DNA of 64,000 bases from positions 1,538,567 through 1,602,566 of the forward strand of contig NC_014804.1 of NCBI RefSeq assembly GCF_000151105.2, read 5' to 3'. The DNA is from Thermococcus barophilus MP (GTDB lineage Archaea; Methanobacteriota_B; Thermococci; Thermococcales; Thermococcaceae). The notes beneath the pieces were generated by a model. That model saw only the letters and a program-made list of their open reading frames with translations, had not been told where the DNA came from and did not search any database. This document shows positions 41,570 to 54,197 of this stretch, one piece after another. The translations under genes and the position numbers were made by a program. How positions within the stretch are numbered: position 1 is the first letter of the stretch; each line of letters begins with the position of its first letter.

Positions 41570-43279
41570 TTAAGCCCTCTTCTTAACTTTCACGGCAACT
41601 CCACGCTTAGCTTTTACCATCTCTTCGCCGCTTAGAAGAGCTTTTCCAACGGCAACAACCTGTTCATCCCTCACAACGGCAACTAAATCATCCGGTCTGA
41701 TCTTCTCATCAGCCTCACTCACACCGACAGCAAACACATCTCCCCTCAAATCGAAGTCAATCCTAACGTAATAGCTCTTTGTCGCCTCGTAAATGCGCTG
41801 CATTCCGTAAGGAGTTACGCTTATCACGCCATCCTGGAAAGTTCCGGTTTGCCTGCCATCAACAAAAATCCTCAGCATCCTTGAGCCCTTAATCTGTGCA
41901 TCATCTGGAAGGACAGCATCTCCAGCGCCAATACCAAAGTAGAAGTCAAAGATTTTCCTGATGTTCTCATAGAAGCGATAAGTTCTATCTTCCTTCCCAG
42001 CCTTTAAATCTAAGCCGAGTTCTTCAAGGGTTTTCTTCAAAGCAGCTATGCTTTCTCTTGATGTCGTGCCATTTTTAACAGGGACAAAGATTATTTCCTT
42101 TCCGCTCATTTCGCTTGCTCTTTTTGCAATCTCAACGTAAGCCTCATCGAGGTGGGCAACTATTGGAATATCTGGATACTTCTCAAGGGTTTTCGCCAAA
42201 AGCTCTGCTGCCGAACTTATCTCCTCCTCACTCCAATGCCCAGTTACAACTATGTCGTACTTAGCCAGCCACTCCCACTCCCTTGGAACAACACCGAAAG
42301 GAGATGTTAAGATGAGCTCGTGAACCTTATAAATCCCAGAGCCCAAAACTTCTTGCAGAGCTTTTCTGTAGAGAGTATGACTCCTTGACCTCGAATAAGG
42401 TTTCTTGGCTGAACATGGAAATAAGAGCAAAAGCTTGGCTTTGGGGGGAACAAACCTTTCTATTACTCTCTGGTGCCACCTTTTAACTTCGGGTCTGTTT
42501 TGGGAGGCATCACTGATGAAATAGACAGTATCTTTCTGAATTGGCGTGTACTTTTCGAGATAGTCGCCATGCTCCTTATCAGCTATCCTTAAAATTCCCG
42601 CATGGCTCTGGGTGTAGAAGAAGTTCTCAACTAAATACCTCAGCTTGCCCTCTTCAAGGGCCTTCCTCACGAGGGAGATAACTTTTTCAGCAAACTCCAG
42701 AGAGTTCTCTCCCTCATCCCAAAGAAGAGGTGAATACATGGTGAAAGATTTTTTGTGAAAATCATACAGCTTTAGAGAGCGCGTATCAAATGCATCAATG
42801 CCAAGATAAACGGCTAAAGGATAAAAGAAAGGCTCCAGGTCAGTGATTATCATTAAATTTGGATCTTTTTCCCTAATCATTCTTAGAGTTTGTACAAACC
42901 TGCGGTAGTCTTTAACTAAAACCTTTGAATTTCCCAAATAGAGAGCATCAAAGCTGTTGTTAGCTAAAATTTCATCCAAAAACTTCTCAAGTCTTTCAAC
43001 ATCTCTAATCGCTGGGAGATAAAAAGCGTTGAAGTTTGAGTAGTCAACTCCAATTAGTCGAGAAAACGCTTTTTCCACAATCTCGCTCGGCGTGTAGAAG
43101 CTTATCGGTATGGAAGGGGCCAAATTAAAATCATACTCAGAAAAGGCCTTTGGATAGAAGTAGGAATTGAAGGGAGATAGGGTAAAGTCTACATTCACCA
43201 AAGCAGGTGTTCTAAAAGATTTATCCTTTAACCTAACTAACCCCAGTCTTCCAGGGCCTTCGTGTTTGAGTATCTCCAT
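41570..43279 (-). CDS. arcS: Archaeosine synthase ArcS (TgtA2)
   Basis: Amidinotransferase that converts preQ0 at position 15 of tRNA to archaeosine. The 569-residue protein has an N-terminal TGT-like half with a degenerate catalytic site and the ArcS-specific motif PCSAKKPYSRSRSH (288-301), considered the active site. The C-terminal PUA domain covers about 480-569 (MLRIFVDGRQTGTFQDGV, then VRPDDLVAVVRDEQVVAVGK-like sequence). ATG 43279 is 3 nt downstream of the stop of a coiled-coil gene on the same strand, so both are one operon. The bona fide TgtA1 is not in the window. Confidence 0.92.
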   Translation of the reverse strand: MEILKHEGPGRLGLVRLKDKSFRTPALVNVDFTLSPFNSYFYPKAFSEYDFNLAPSIPISFYTPSEIVEKAFSRLIGVDYSNFNAFYLPAIRDVERLEKFLDEILANNSFDALYLGNSKVLVKDYRRFVQTLRMIREKDPNLMIITDLEPFFYPLAVYLGIDAFDTRSLKLYDFHKKSFTMYSPLLWDEGENSLEFAEKVISLVRKALEEGKLRYLVENFFYTQSHAGILRIADKEHGDYLEKYTPIQKDTVYFISDASQNRPEVKRWHQRVIERFVPPKAKLLLLFPCSAKKPYSRSRSHTLYRKALQEVLGSGIYKVHELILTSPFGVVPREWEWLAKYDIVVTGHWSEEEISSAAELLAKTLEKYPDIPIVAHLDEAYVEIAKRASEMSGKEIIFVPVKNGTTSRESIAALKKTLEELGLDLKAGKEDRTYRFYENIRKIFDFYFGIGAGDAVLPDDAQIKGSRMLRIFVDGRQTGTFQDGVISVTPYGMQRIYEATKSYYVRIDFDLRGDVFAVGVSEADEKIRPDDLVAVVRDEQVVAVGKALLSGEEMVKAKRGVAVKVKKRA

Positions 43280-43282
43280 GAA

Positions 43283-44224
43283 TCACACCAAGTTGTATCT
43301 CTGCAACAGCAGAATTTCATCCAGTGTAAGCTTCTCACCGCGCTTGAACTTCTCCAGTGCCTCAACGGCTTTCTCAAATGTTGCGTCCCTCTTTGCCCTC
43401 ATCCTTGCAACGAGTTTGTAAGCAATTAACTCCTTGTGCTTTTCATCATACTCCATTATCTTCCTCTCAATCTCACGCAGCTGTCTCCTTACTTCCCTAA
43501 TCTTCTCCCTAAGCTCAACGACTTTCTGGTGATATTCATCCGCCTCCTTCTTTATCTCGTCTGCCTGCTGGTATGCTTTGATCATCTGCTCATGGAACTG
43601 CTGGCTCTGGTTTGCGAGCTTTTGGATTTCCAAACTTATGGCTCTTCTTGCCTTCTTCAAACTTTCAACTTTTTTCCTGGTTTCTTGGAGCTTCTGATGG
43701 AACCTTTCAGCCTGCTGGATTATCTCAAGCTCCGTCGCTAAAACCTGAATCTGATCAACAATCTGCTTCTCTCTCTCGGGGGTTATGTTGGGATTGGTCT
43801 GCAACTCCCATTCAAGCTTGTCAATTCTCTCTTCAATCTTTTCTTTAGGCATCCTAAGCCTTCTCAGCTGATTATATTCATCTCTCTTGGTTCTATATTC
43901 AAGGATCTCTTGATAGAGAAGGTCAAGCTTTGCATTGATGTCTTCCCTATTCTTTTTGAGCTCCTGTATTTGCTTATTCACTTCATCTCTTTTCTGCTTA
44001 TATTCTCTTGCTTTTTGTCTAAGCTGCTTAACCTCATTATTCTTCTCATCTCTCTTTTGTATCCAGATATTCAACTCCTTCTGAAGCTCCTCAAGCTTAG
44101 CTTGAATTTCTCTTTTCTCCTTTTCAAGAGCTTCAATCTCTGCTTTTATCCTCTTAATTTCTTCTGGGTCTACTTTTACTTGCATGGTATCTTCCCCTTC
44201 CCCAATTTTAGAATAGTTACTCAT
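43283..44224 (-). CDS. Archaeal coiled-coil protein (COG1340-type)
   Basis: A 313-residue protein made almost entirely of coiled coil (residues about 15-285), rich in Glu, Lys and Arg, with heptads such as IEALEKEKREIQAKLEELQK. A break around MPKEKIEERIDKLEWEL and TNPNITPEREK is also found in archaeal homologues, and the C-terminal FKRGEKLTLDEILLLQRYNL is a separate small domain. Homologues are often misannotated as phosphoserine phosphatase; no such motif is present. GGGTGAGAG precedes ATG. It is coupled to arcS and may act in tRNA or ribosome function, but that is inference. Confidence 0.8.
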   Translation of the reverse strand: MSNYSKIGEGEDTMQVKVDPEEIKRIKAEIEALEKEKREIQAKLEELQKELNIWIQKRDEKNNEVKQLRQKAREYKQKRDEVNKQIQELKKNREDINAKLDLLYQEILEYRTKRDEYNQLRRLRMPKEKIEERIDKLEWELQTNPNITPEREKQIVDQIQVLATELEIIQQAERFHQKLQETRKKVESLKKARRAISLEIQKLANQSQQFHEQMIKAYQQADEIKKEADEYHQKVVELREKIREVRRQLREIERKIMEYDEKHKELIAYKLVARMRAKRDATFEKAVEALEKFKRGEKLTLDEILLLQRYNLV

Positions 44225-44425
44225 TCTCTCACCCTTATTTAAGCCTCGCTATGTGAAAAAGTAAGAAGTAAATAAAAACTTTTTGGCTCTAAATAAAGAG
44301 CTCATAAATTTGAGTTAATTTAAAACTGCCAGAGTAATGTTTGTTTTACATTATTTATTCTGAGCTTTCTATTGTCAAAAGATGGGCAGAAATAGTGTTT
44401 TAAAAAGTTAAAAACTCCAAAGAGA

Positions 44426-45376
44426 TCACATTTTGATTACTTGGGTTCCAGTTCTGCCTTCCAATGCATCAACTGCTTTATCAAGAGCAGCAATGACCGC
44501 TCTCTCCCCGCCCCATTCCACAAATCTTATCGCTGCTAAGACCTTAGGCCCCATGCTGCCTTTCTTAAAGTGCCCCTCTTCATAATACTTCCTGAGCTCA
44601 TCAACAGCAACTTTGTGGAGCCACCTTTCATTCGGCTTTCCATAATTTATTGCAGCCCCATTTACATCAGTGAGAATCATGAAGATGTCAGCATTAACAA
44701 CCTCAGCCAGCTTTTCTCCAGCCAGATCCTTATCAATGACAGCCTCAACACCTTTGAGCTGTCCGTTTTCCTCTATAACCGGAATTCCCCCACCACCCGA
44801 CGCTATGACAATGAAGCCTTTCTCAACTAAATCCCTGATTATGTCCTTCTCAATTATATCCTTTGGATCCGGAGATGGAACAACTCTACGCCATCCTCTA
44901 CCAGCGTCTTCCACAACAACCCACTCTTTCTCTTTGGCGAGCCTTTTTGCCGTTTCCTCATCATAGAATGGTCCAACTGGCTTTGACGGATTCTGAAAAG
45001 CTGGATCGTTCTTGTCAACAAGAACCTGTGTCACAATTGTTGCAACAGGCTTGTAAATCCCCCTCCGTTTAAGCTCGTTTGTTATAGCCTGCTGTATCAT
45101 GTAGCCTATCTGACCCTGAGTCATAGCTCCAGCAACATCCATTGGCTGAGCTGGAATCCCATAAAGTTGTTGCCCAGCATCCATGTGGAGAAGCAAGGCT
45201 CCAACCTGAGGACCGTTTCCATGAGTAATTACAACCTCATAATCGTTGTTAAGGATTATATCGACAATTTGCTTTGCAGTTTTTTTTACATTTTCCATCT
45301 GCTCATCATAAGTCCCCTTCTGACCACGCTGAAGAATAGCGTTTCCGCCCAAGGCAATAACAACCCTCTTCCTCAT
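44426..45376 (-). CDS. cpkA: Carbamate kinase (carbamoyl-phosphate forming in Thermococcales)
   Basis: A 316-residue amino-acid-kinase-fold enzyme that interconverts carbamoyl phosphate plus ADP with carbamate plus ATP; the Pyrococcus enzyme was proposed to make carbamoyl phosphate in vivo. Motifs are [20 protein letters not shown] (N-terminal nucleotide and phosphate loop), [28 protein letters not shown] and [13 protein letters not shown]. The length is typical. GGTGAGGGTGC precedes ATG 45376. A single gene in this window. Confidence 0.92.
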   Translation of the reverse strand: MRKRVVIALGGNAILQRGQKGTYDEQMENVKKTAKQIVDIILNNDYEVVITHGNGPQVGALLLHMDAGQQLYGIPAQPMDVAGAMTQGQIGYMIQQAITNELKRRGIYKPVATIVTQVLVDKNDPAFQNPSKPVGPFYDEETAKRLAKEKEWVVVEDAGRGWRRVVPSPDPKDIIEKDIIRDLVEKGFIVIASGGGGIPVIEENGQLKGVEAVIDKDLAGEKLAEVVNADIFMILTDVNGAAINYGKPNERWLHKVAVDELRKYYEEGHFKKGSMGPKVLAAIRFVEWGGERAVIAALDKAVDALEGRTGTQVIKM

Positions 45377-45497
45377 GCACCCTCACCTCTGAATTGACTT
45401 TCACAAATATTTGATAAAAGGCTTTCTTAGTAATAAAATGTTTTATTCAGAAAAAAGTTCGGAAAATCCGCAGAAAGCTTTACAAAGGTAAGAAAAC

Positions 45498-46757
45498 TCA
45501 GAGGTACCACTCATCAAACCTCCCAACCCCAAGCTCCTGAAGAACTTTCATAACTCCAAGGGCAATTCCTTCGACCTCTATTCCACCCTCCCCCTTGTTG
45601 GCGTCTCCAACAATGTAAACGTTCTCCATCGGAAAGTCTAAATGCTGTCCTGAGGCTACTCTGTTGACGGGGTTTCCGTCAAGATAGGTCTGTATGAGCA
45701 GAATCTCTCCATTTTTATCAAGTTCAGGGAACAGGTAATACAAATCTTCCACTCCCAATCTCTGCTCCTTCTTTATGTTTCTGCTCCTCAGCGCTTGATG
45801 TGCCATAATCAGGGTGTAGCCCTCCTCAGCTAATTCCGGACTCAAAGCTGAAGGCTCGTTGTAGCCGTTAATTCTCTTTGTGTCAAGGGTGAACACCACC
45901 GTATTTCCGATTCTTGGCTTTCCTTTTAGCGCAATGTTAATTTTGATTCCCTCAGCAGGTTTTAATGAATCAAGTTTTTTGAGGTATTCCTTATCAAAGT
46001 TCTCTCTTCCAAAGAGCTCAACAGTCTCTTTAATTCCAATGTTTGAAATTAAGATGTCATAAGGGTACTCCTCACCATCTGCTGTGAAAACTTTTCCCTC
46101 TTCAGCCTCAACGACCTTTTTTCTCGTTATTATTTCTCCGCCGTTTTCTCTAACAATCCTCGCTAACTCATCCGTCACAGCTTTGCATCCACCCTTTATT
46201 AGCCCCGGCCCTCCCCACTTAAGCGTAGCTTTAATTTCCTTGGCAAATTCAATCGCTGGAACTTCTTCTGGGGCTAAACTTACAGCCCAGCCGAGAAAGC
46301 TCTTTATGAAGAGATAAGCAAATTCATTTTCTCCAATTTTATCGCTTAGCCACTCCCAAGCATTCATCTGGGCATCTTCACCTTTTGGCAGACGGTTTGC
46401 TTTTATCTCTGCCAGAAGCTTCATTGCTTTGGCTTTCTCCTTAAAGCTGAGGTACTTCCATCCTTCCCTGTAGTGATAGAGATTTCCATCAATAAAGAAC
46501 TTCCCTTTCGGGTTTGAGTTTACTATCTTCACATTAGCGTTGAGGAGCTTAAGGAGATGAGCTAACGGTCCGTCTTCACCGTGAGGAACCATATGCAAAG
46601 CTCCAGTTGAAAGCTGAAAACCCTTGTATCTCAAATTCGTGAATCTGCCGCCAATAAAAGATGATTTTTCAAGAACAATCACTTCATATCCGGCTTTTGC
46701 CAAAAATGCTGAGGTCAATAAACCTCCGAGACCAGCACCAATCGTTACAACCCTCAT
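45498..46757 (-). CDS. FAD-dependent oxidoreductase, phytoene dehydrogenase-like
   Basis: A 419-residue flavoprotein with an N-terminal dinucleotide-binding motif VVTIGAGLGGLLTSAFLAKAG followed by EVIVLEKSSFIGGRF, as in phytoene desaturase and related NAD(P)/FAD oxidoreductases. The C-terminal FAD motif is ENVYIVGDANKGEGGIEVEG. The substrate is unclear; family members act on isoprenoid lipids and other hydrophobic substrates. ATG 46757 is preceded by GGTGAT; the frame extends to 46781 and overlaps the PPAT gene end there. Operon with coaD is likely. Confidence 0.85.
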   Translation of the reverse strand: MRVVTIGAGLGGLLTSAFLAKAGYEVIVLEKSSFIGGRFTNLRYKGFQLSTGALHMVPHGEDGPLAHLLKLLNANVKIVNSNPKGKFFIDGNLYHYREGWKYLSFKEKAKAMKLLAEIKANRLPKGEDAQMNAWEWLSDKIGENEFAYLFIKSFLGWAVSLAPEEVPAIEFAKEIKATLKWGGPGLIKGGCKAVTDELARIVRENGGEIITRKKVVEAEEGKVFTADGEEYPYDILISNIGIKETVELFGRENFDKEYLKKLDSLKPAEGIKINIALKGKPRIGNTVVFTLDTKRINGYNEPSALSPELAEEGYTLIMAHQALRSRNIKKEQRLGVEDLYYLFPELDKNGEILLIQTYLDGNPVNRVASGQHLDFPMENVYIVGDANKGEGGIEVEGIALGVMKVLQELGVGRFDEWYL

Positions 46758-46761
46758 TTTA

Positions 46762-47229
46762 TCACCTCTTGGGATTCCCAAATGGATCTATTAGACCTGC
46801 TCGTATGAGAGACGAACTTATTTTGCACCCCAATTTGCTTTTAATTATCCCTATTTTTACAATTTTCAAGGGTTTTAGACCTTTTTCCTCTCTCGCTTTA
46901 TTAACTATCAGGGCGCCTTTATATGTTTCTTCACTGACAACAATAGCATCTAAGCTCTTTAACTTATCAGCAAAACCTATTGCATTGTGAATTTTTATTA
47001 TGCGATAATTTTTATATCCATTAACTTCAAAAAATTTAATTAAATCCTTCAGCCGAAGCTCATAGGGGAGAATTTTTTCGGCATAGGGCTTGTTTTTAAT
47101 CATTTCATCAGATGTCAAACCAATATAGACGTATTTCCCAACTTCAAAGGCCTTCCTAAGTAAAGCTTTATGCCCCAAATGCAGTCTATCGAAAGTCCCG
47201 CCGACTACAACTTTCTTGTACTTCCTCAT
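46762..47229 (-). CDS. coaD: Phosphopantetheine adenylyltransferase, archaeal type
   Basis: Forms dephospho-CoA from phosphopantetheine and ATP in CoA synthesis. The 155-residue protein belongs to the archaeal/eukaryotic-type PPAT family and shows the nucleotidyltransferase motif GGTFDRLHLGHKALL (HxGH at residues 16-19) and the IGLTSDEMIKNK and GCKISSSLIR (ISSSxIR, second ATP motif). ATG 47229 is taken; GTGATGAGC lies just upstream. ATG 47235 and GTG 47238 are alternatives. The flavoprotein gene follows 4 nt after the stop. Confidence 0.92.
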   Translation of the reverse strand: MRKYKKVVVGGTFDRLHLGHKALLRKAFEVGKYVYIGLTSDEMIKNKPYAEKILPYELRLKDLIKFFEVNGYKNYRIIKIHNAIGFADKLKSLDAIVVSEETYKGALIVNKAREEKGLKPLKIVKIGIIKSKLGCKISSSLIRAGLIDPFGNPKR

Positions 47230-47299
47230 GCTCATCACTTCAACACTTGCACCAATAAATTTTTGTATCCACTTACAAAAAGTTTAGGGAGGTGAGAAA

Positions 47300-48406
47300 A
47301 TGAGTGAGAGACTCAAAGCAGGTGCCATATTGTTGATATTCTTCTTTTCATTAGGTCTAATAAATCAGGCAGTTGCATATCCGCCTCAGCAAATCTTTGA
47401 CATTCAAATTTTTATGACAATTACTGAAAGTGGAACTGCTTCTGTCAAGATGACAGCTAAGCTTATAGATCCGTATCTGCTCTCTTATCTGAACAATCTT
47501 CAGAAGAATGACCCTCAAAAAGCCCAAAAAGAGTTTCATGATATGGTATTCTCTTTGATATTCCTAAATCTTCAGGAATTCATACAGTCACAGACAAACA
47601 AAACAGTCATTATAACACCCCAAACAGGATTTATTGAGCTTCATCCAAATTGGACTACTACACTGAACTTTAAAATATACAACTATCTAATTTTAAAAAA
47701 CGGAACCCTAAAAAGCGCTGTTTATGGTCCAATGAGGTTCATTTTTAAAAATAAAGTTCTTTCATATCACTGGAAGAAGCTCACAATAATATTCCCGAAA
47801 AATGCTTACATCATTAACCTTGCCCCAGTACCAAAGGAGATGACCGAGAATGTCGCAGTTTGGGAGAATGGCGACTATCTCCCCATAATTGTACTCACAT
47901 TTAACGAAACCGTGTTCCAAAAAGAGAGAGCAAAGAAAACCAAAATAATCCCATTTAAGGAGTTTTTAGACAACAGCACCAAAGTCATAAATCTGAGATA
48001 TGACCCCTTTGCTGGAACTGTGACATTTAACGGGAGCATTATTGGGATGAAGCCGGAGCAATACCACATTGCAAAGCTCATTGATGAGTTTAACATGAGC
48101 ATGGACTTAATCAAATTCGATATAAAAAGCACGGAAAACGGTGTAACATTTTCAGGAGAAGCAAAGCCAATGCTCCAGTATAAGGAGACCCTCACAAAGA
48201 AGGTGTGGAACATCACAATTAGGTTGCCATTCAGATTTGATAAGGTGAACATTAAAGCTCCCAAAGACCAAAGCGTTCAGATGATTTACGAAAAAACAGA
48301 TAACACAATTGTAAACATGGTTTTTGAAGAAAAGAAGATCTGCGGTCCAGGAGTTATCGTAGGATTGGCACTATTTCCGCTGCTTCTGAGAAAACGCAGG
48401 AGGTGA
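47300..48406 (+). CDS. Surface protein with CGP-CTERM sorting signal
   Basis: A 368-residue secreted protein with signal peptide (AGAILLIFFFSLGLINQAVA). The body is beta-rich and of unknown function, with Asn-sequon sites. The C-terminus CGPGVIVGLALFPLLLRKRR (Cys348 to near the end, followed by the final Arg) matches the CGP-CTERM domain of Thermococcales: Cys-Gly-Pro, a hydrophobic helix, and an Arg cluster. This domain probably directs processing and lipid attachment or anchoring of the Cys. GGAGGTGAG precedes ATG. Its C-terminal codons contain the ribosome site (GGAGGTG) of the acdA gene 4 nt further. Confidence 0.78.
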   Translation: MSERLKAGAILLIFFFSLGLINQAVAYPPQQIFDIQIFMTITESGTASVKMTAKLIDPYLLSYLNNLQKNDPQKAQKEFHDMVFSLIFLNLQEFIQSQTNKTVIITPQTGFIELHPNWTTTLNFKIYNYLILKNGTLKSAVYGPMRFIFKNKVLSYHWKKLTIIFPKNAYIINLAPVPKEMTENVAVWENGDYLPIIVLTFNETVFQKERAKKTKIIPFKEFLDNSTKVINLRYDPFAGTVTFNGSIIGMKPEQYHIAKLIDEFNMSMDLIKFDIKSTENGVTFSGEAKPMLQYKETLTKKVWNITIRLPFRFDKVNIKAPKDQSVQMIYEKTDNTIVNMVFEEKKICGPGVIVGLALFPLLLRKRRR

Positions 48407-48410
48407 ATTA

Positions 48411-50293
<1,883 letters not shown>

Positions 50294-50359
50294 ATCTGGT
50301 TTGTGTTTTTTGACTTTTTGTGTTCGAATGTGAGGTTTAAAAGCCGATTGTAAGGGTAA

Positions 50360-52206
<1,847 letters not shown>

Positions 52207-52212
52207 AGATCC

Positions 52213-53049
52213 TCAAAACTTTTTCTTAATTTTGAGAGTGTATTTTGGATAAATCTCTTCAGAAAAGCGTATAAATTTTGTCTTCCTTGGGGATTTTTTT
52301 ATTGTTATTTCAATATCTGGAGTGAGATATGTGTAAAACTGACCGTCTATTGCCAGTATCACGTTTCTTGTCAAAGTTAAGATTCTTACATCAATCTTAG
52401 ATGTTGCGGGAACAACCATCGGACGAGAGCTCAGGGCTATGGGGGCAAGAGGTGCTATAACAACACCATCAATTCTTGGATCTAAGAAAGGACCACCTGC
52501 AGACATAGCATACCCCGTTGAGCCCGTGGGAGTTGAAATTATGAGACCATCAGAACGAACCTCATCAGCCAATCCCTCATCAACGTAATACTTCAAATGC
52601 ACTATTTTACCTGGGACTCCCGTTAAAATAGCCACTTCATTTAGAGCATCTGGGACTGTATTTTCCCCATTTAGATACGTCCTCAGCTTTATTCTCTCAT
52701 CAATGTGATAATCTCCCTCAATCAGCTTATTAATTGCAAAAAATGCCTCATTGGGCTCAACTTCCGTTAAGAATCCCAGCGTCCCCATATTGATCCCAAG
52801 GATTGGGATGTCCTTCTTGGTGCGGTGTTCAATTCTCAATATCGTTCCATCCCCTCCAATTGCAATTATAAAATCCACGTCCATGTCCTCAAGTTTTACG
52901 ACATCTTCTACACTAAAGTGGGGAAAATGCTGATATGTCTCCTCATCAACGAAAACGTCAAACCCACTAACCTTAAGAAAATCATAAACTCTATACGCAA
53001 GCTTTAGGGCAGCTTCCTTATCCCTTCTCGCCACTACACCAAACTTCAT
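52213..53049 (-). CDS. ppnK: NAD kinase
   Basis: Phosphorylates NAD to NADP. The 278-residue protein has the ATP motif [11 protein letters not shown] with GGDGT near residue 70, the NAD-binding [19 protein letters not shown] and the C-terminal DGQFYTYL region. This is the usual archaeal length. ATG 53049 is preceded by GGTGAGTGTTG. The upstream zinc-ribbon gene ends 32 nt inside this gene, so the genes overlap. The operon order is methyltransferase, flippase, zinc ribbon, NAD kinase. Confidence 0.92.
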   Translation of the reverse strand: MKFGVVARRDKEAALKLAYRVYDFLKVSGFDVFVDEETYQHFPHFSVEDVVKLEDMDVDFIIAIGGDGTILRIEHRTKKDIPILGINMGTLGFLTEVEPNEAFFAINKLIEGDYHIDERIKLRTYLNGENTVPDALNEVAILTGVPGKIVHLKYYVDEGLADEVRSDGLIISTPTGSTGYAMSAGGPFLDPRIDGVVIAPLAPIALSSRPMVVPATSKIDVRILTLTRNVILAIDGQFYTYLTPDIEITIKKSPRKTKFIRFSEEIYPKYTLKIKKKF

Positions 53050-53197
53050 CAACACTCACCACAAGTTGAGGAATACCATCAATGATGGGGTATTTTAAAT
53101 TACAGCGCTTACAGAATAAATAGTTTTCCTTAAGCTCCAGCCTATCTTTGCAGCAGGGACAAGCTAACACATCAATATTTTTCCTTAATTCCTCCAC
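53018..53197 (-). CDS. Trm112-like zinc-ribbon protein
   Basis: A 59-residue protein with two Cys pairs, CPCC (residues 14-17) and CKRC (29-32), that bind zinc, and a short C-terminal segment [13 protein letters not shown]. The pattern 'LACPxCKxxL...CxxC...YPIxDGIPxLL' is that of Trm112/UPF0434 proteins, which activate methyltransferases. GTG 53197 is chosen because GGGTG lies 6 nt upstream; GTG 53206 is an alternative. The gene overlaps its upstream neighbour by 26 nt and its downstream neighbour by 32 nt. Being next to a m5C RNA methyltransferase operon fits a partner role, but this is inference. Confidence 0.75.
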   Translation of the reverse strand: MEELRKNIDVLACPCCKDRLELKENYLFCKRCNLKYPIIDGIPQLVVSVDEVWCSGEKG

Positions 53198-54197
53198 TTT
53201 TAACACCCAGATAAACGCTCAAAGCCCCCCCCACTATACTTGGAAGCCAGAAGGAAACAAACCTATCTATGACCGTCGCTGTAACAGCTAAGCTCTTGTC
53301 TATGCTCAAGCTTAAATAGAGAGCTGAATTTACGGCTTCCGTTATGCCAATACCTCCAGGAAGGATGCTCACCATTCCCAGCGCTATCCCAGCCATCTGA
53401 ACCATCAGAATCTTGTAAAGTTCAAGGGGATAATCTATGCTTCTAAATACAAAATATGTCCTGAGAAGCATAAATACCCACAGGGCAAATGAATAAAACA
53501 GCGTTTTCATTAGAACTGATTTATCCGTTGACAGTTCTTTTAACGTTTTCCTGAATTCAAATATTGATTTTTTAAGTTTCTCCTCAAGCTTTTCCTCAAT
53601 TCCCTCAAACTTCTTAGGAAAAATCCTTTTCAAAAGCAGTATAATTGCTTTGAGAAATCTCATTGCAAGCCTTTCATTAAATGAGAGAAGTATAGAGATC
53701 ACCAAAATTGACACCAATGCCACTGTTGATACAGAAAGAACCAAAAGCAAGATGTGTATCTTCAAGATTAAGGCATACTTAAAAGCAATAAACGTAAACA
53801 CCATAACAGGAATGACATCAAGAATTCTATCTGCCATTATGGTTGCAAAAACCTGCCCATAGGTGCTTTTTGATCGAGACGTTTTGCTTACGACGACCAT
53901 TCTTGCAGGTTCTCCCCCAGCCCTTGCCCCCGGGGTTATGTTGTTAAAAAACACCCCTATGAAGGTCGCCACCATTATGCTCCAGAATCCGATCTTAACT
54001 CCAGCCCTCTTTAGAAAAACTTGCCATCTAAGTGCCCAAGCAAGCGTTGCAAACAGCTGCATTGTTAATGCCAAGAGAAGATAGTTAATTTTAGCACCCG
54101 CTATAATTTCCATTGTCTCATCTATCCCTGCCCACCAGATGAGAGCAAATATCAGCAGGACTCCAATGATTATCATTGGAATTCTTTTTTTCTTCAT
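53172..54197 (-). CDS. Flippase-like membrane protein (UPF0104/LPG-synthase TM family)
   Basis: A 341-residue polytopic membrane protein with about seven to eight hydrophobic helices. It has the family motif NNITPGARAGGEPARMVVVS after helix 3, and LGMVSILPGGIGITEAVNSA and TATVIDRFVSFWLPSIVGGA. Proteins of this type (TIGR00374) are proposed lipid or glycan flippases. GGTGAGAGA precedes ATG 54197. It overlaps the methyltransferase gene by 4 nt upstream, and its 3' end the zinc-ribbon gene. Confidence 0.88.
   Translation of the reverse strand: MKKKRIPMIIIGVLLIFALIWWAGIDETMEIIAGAKINYLLLALTMQLFATLAWALRWQVFLKRAGVKIGFWSIMVATFIGVFFNNITPGARAGGEPARMVVVSKTSRSKSTYGQVFATIMADRILDVIPVMVFTFIAFKYALILKIHILLLVLSVSTVALVSILVISILLSFNERLAMRFLKAIILLLKRIFPKKFEGIEEKLEEKLKKSIFEFRKTLKELSTDKSVLMKTLFYSFALWVFMLLRTYFVFRSIDYPLELYKILMVQMAGIALGMVSILPGGIGITEAVNSALYLSLSIDKSLAVTATVIDRFVSFWLPSIVGGALSVYLGVKSGGIKEKY

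Noticed and set aside
44335-44353. Inverted repeat TAATGT-N7-ACATTA upstream of the coiled-coil gene
   Set aside because: Short, AT-rich arms in an AT-rich gap, so expected by chance.
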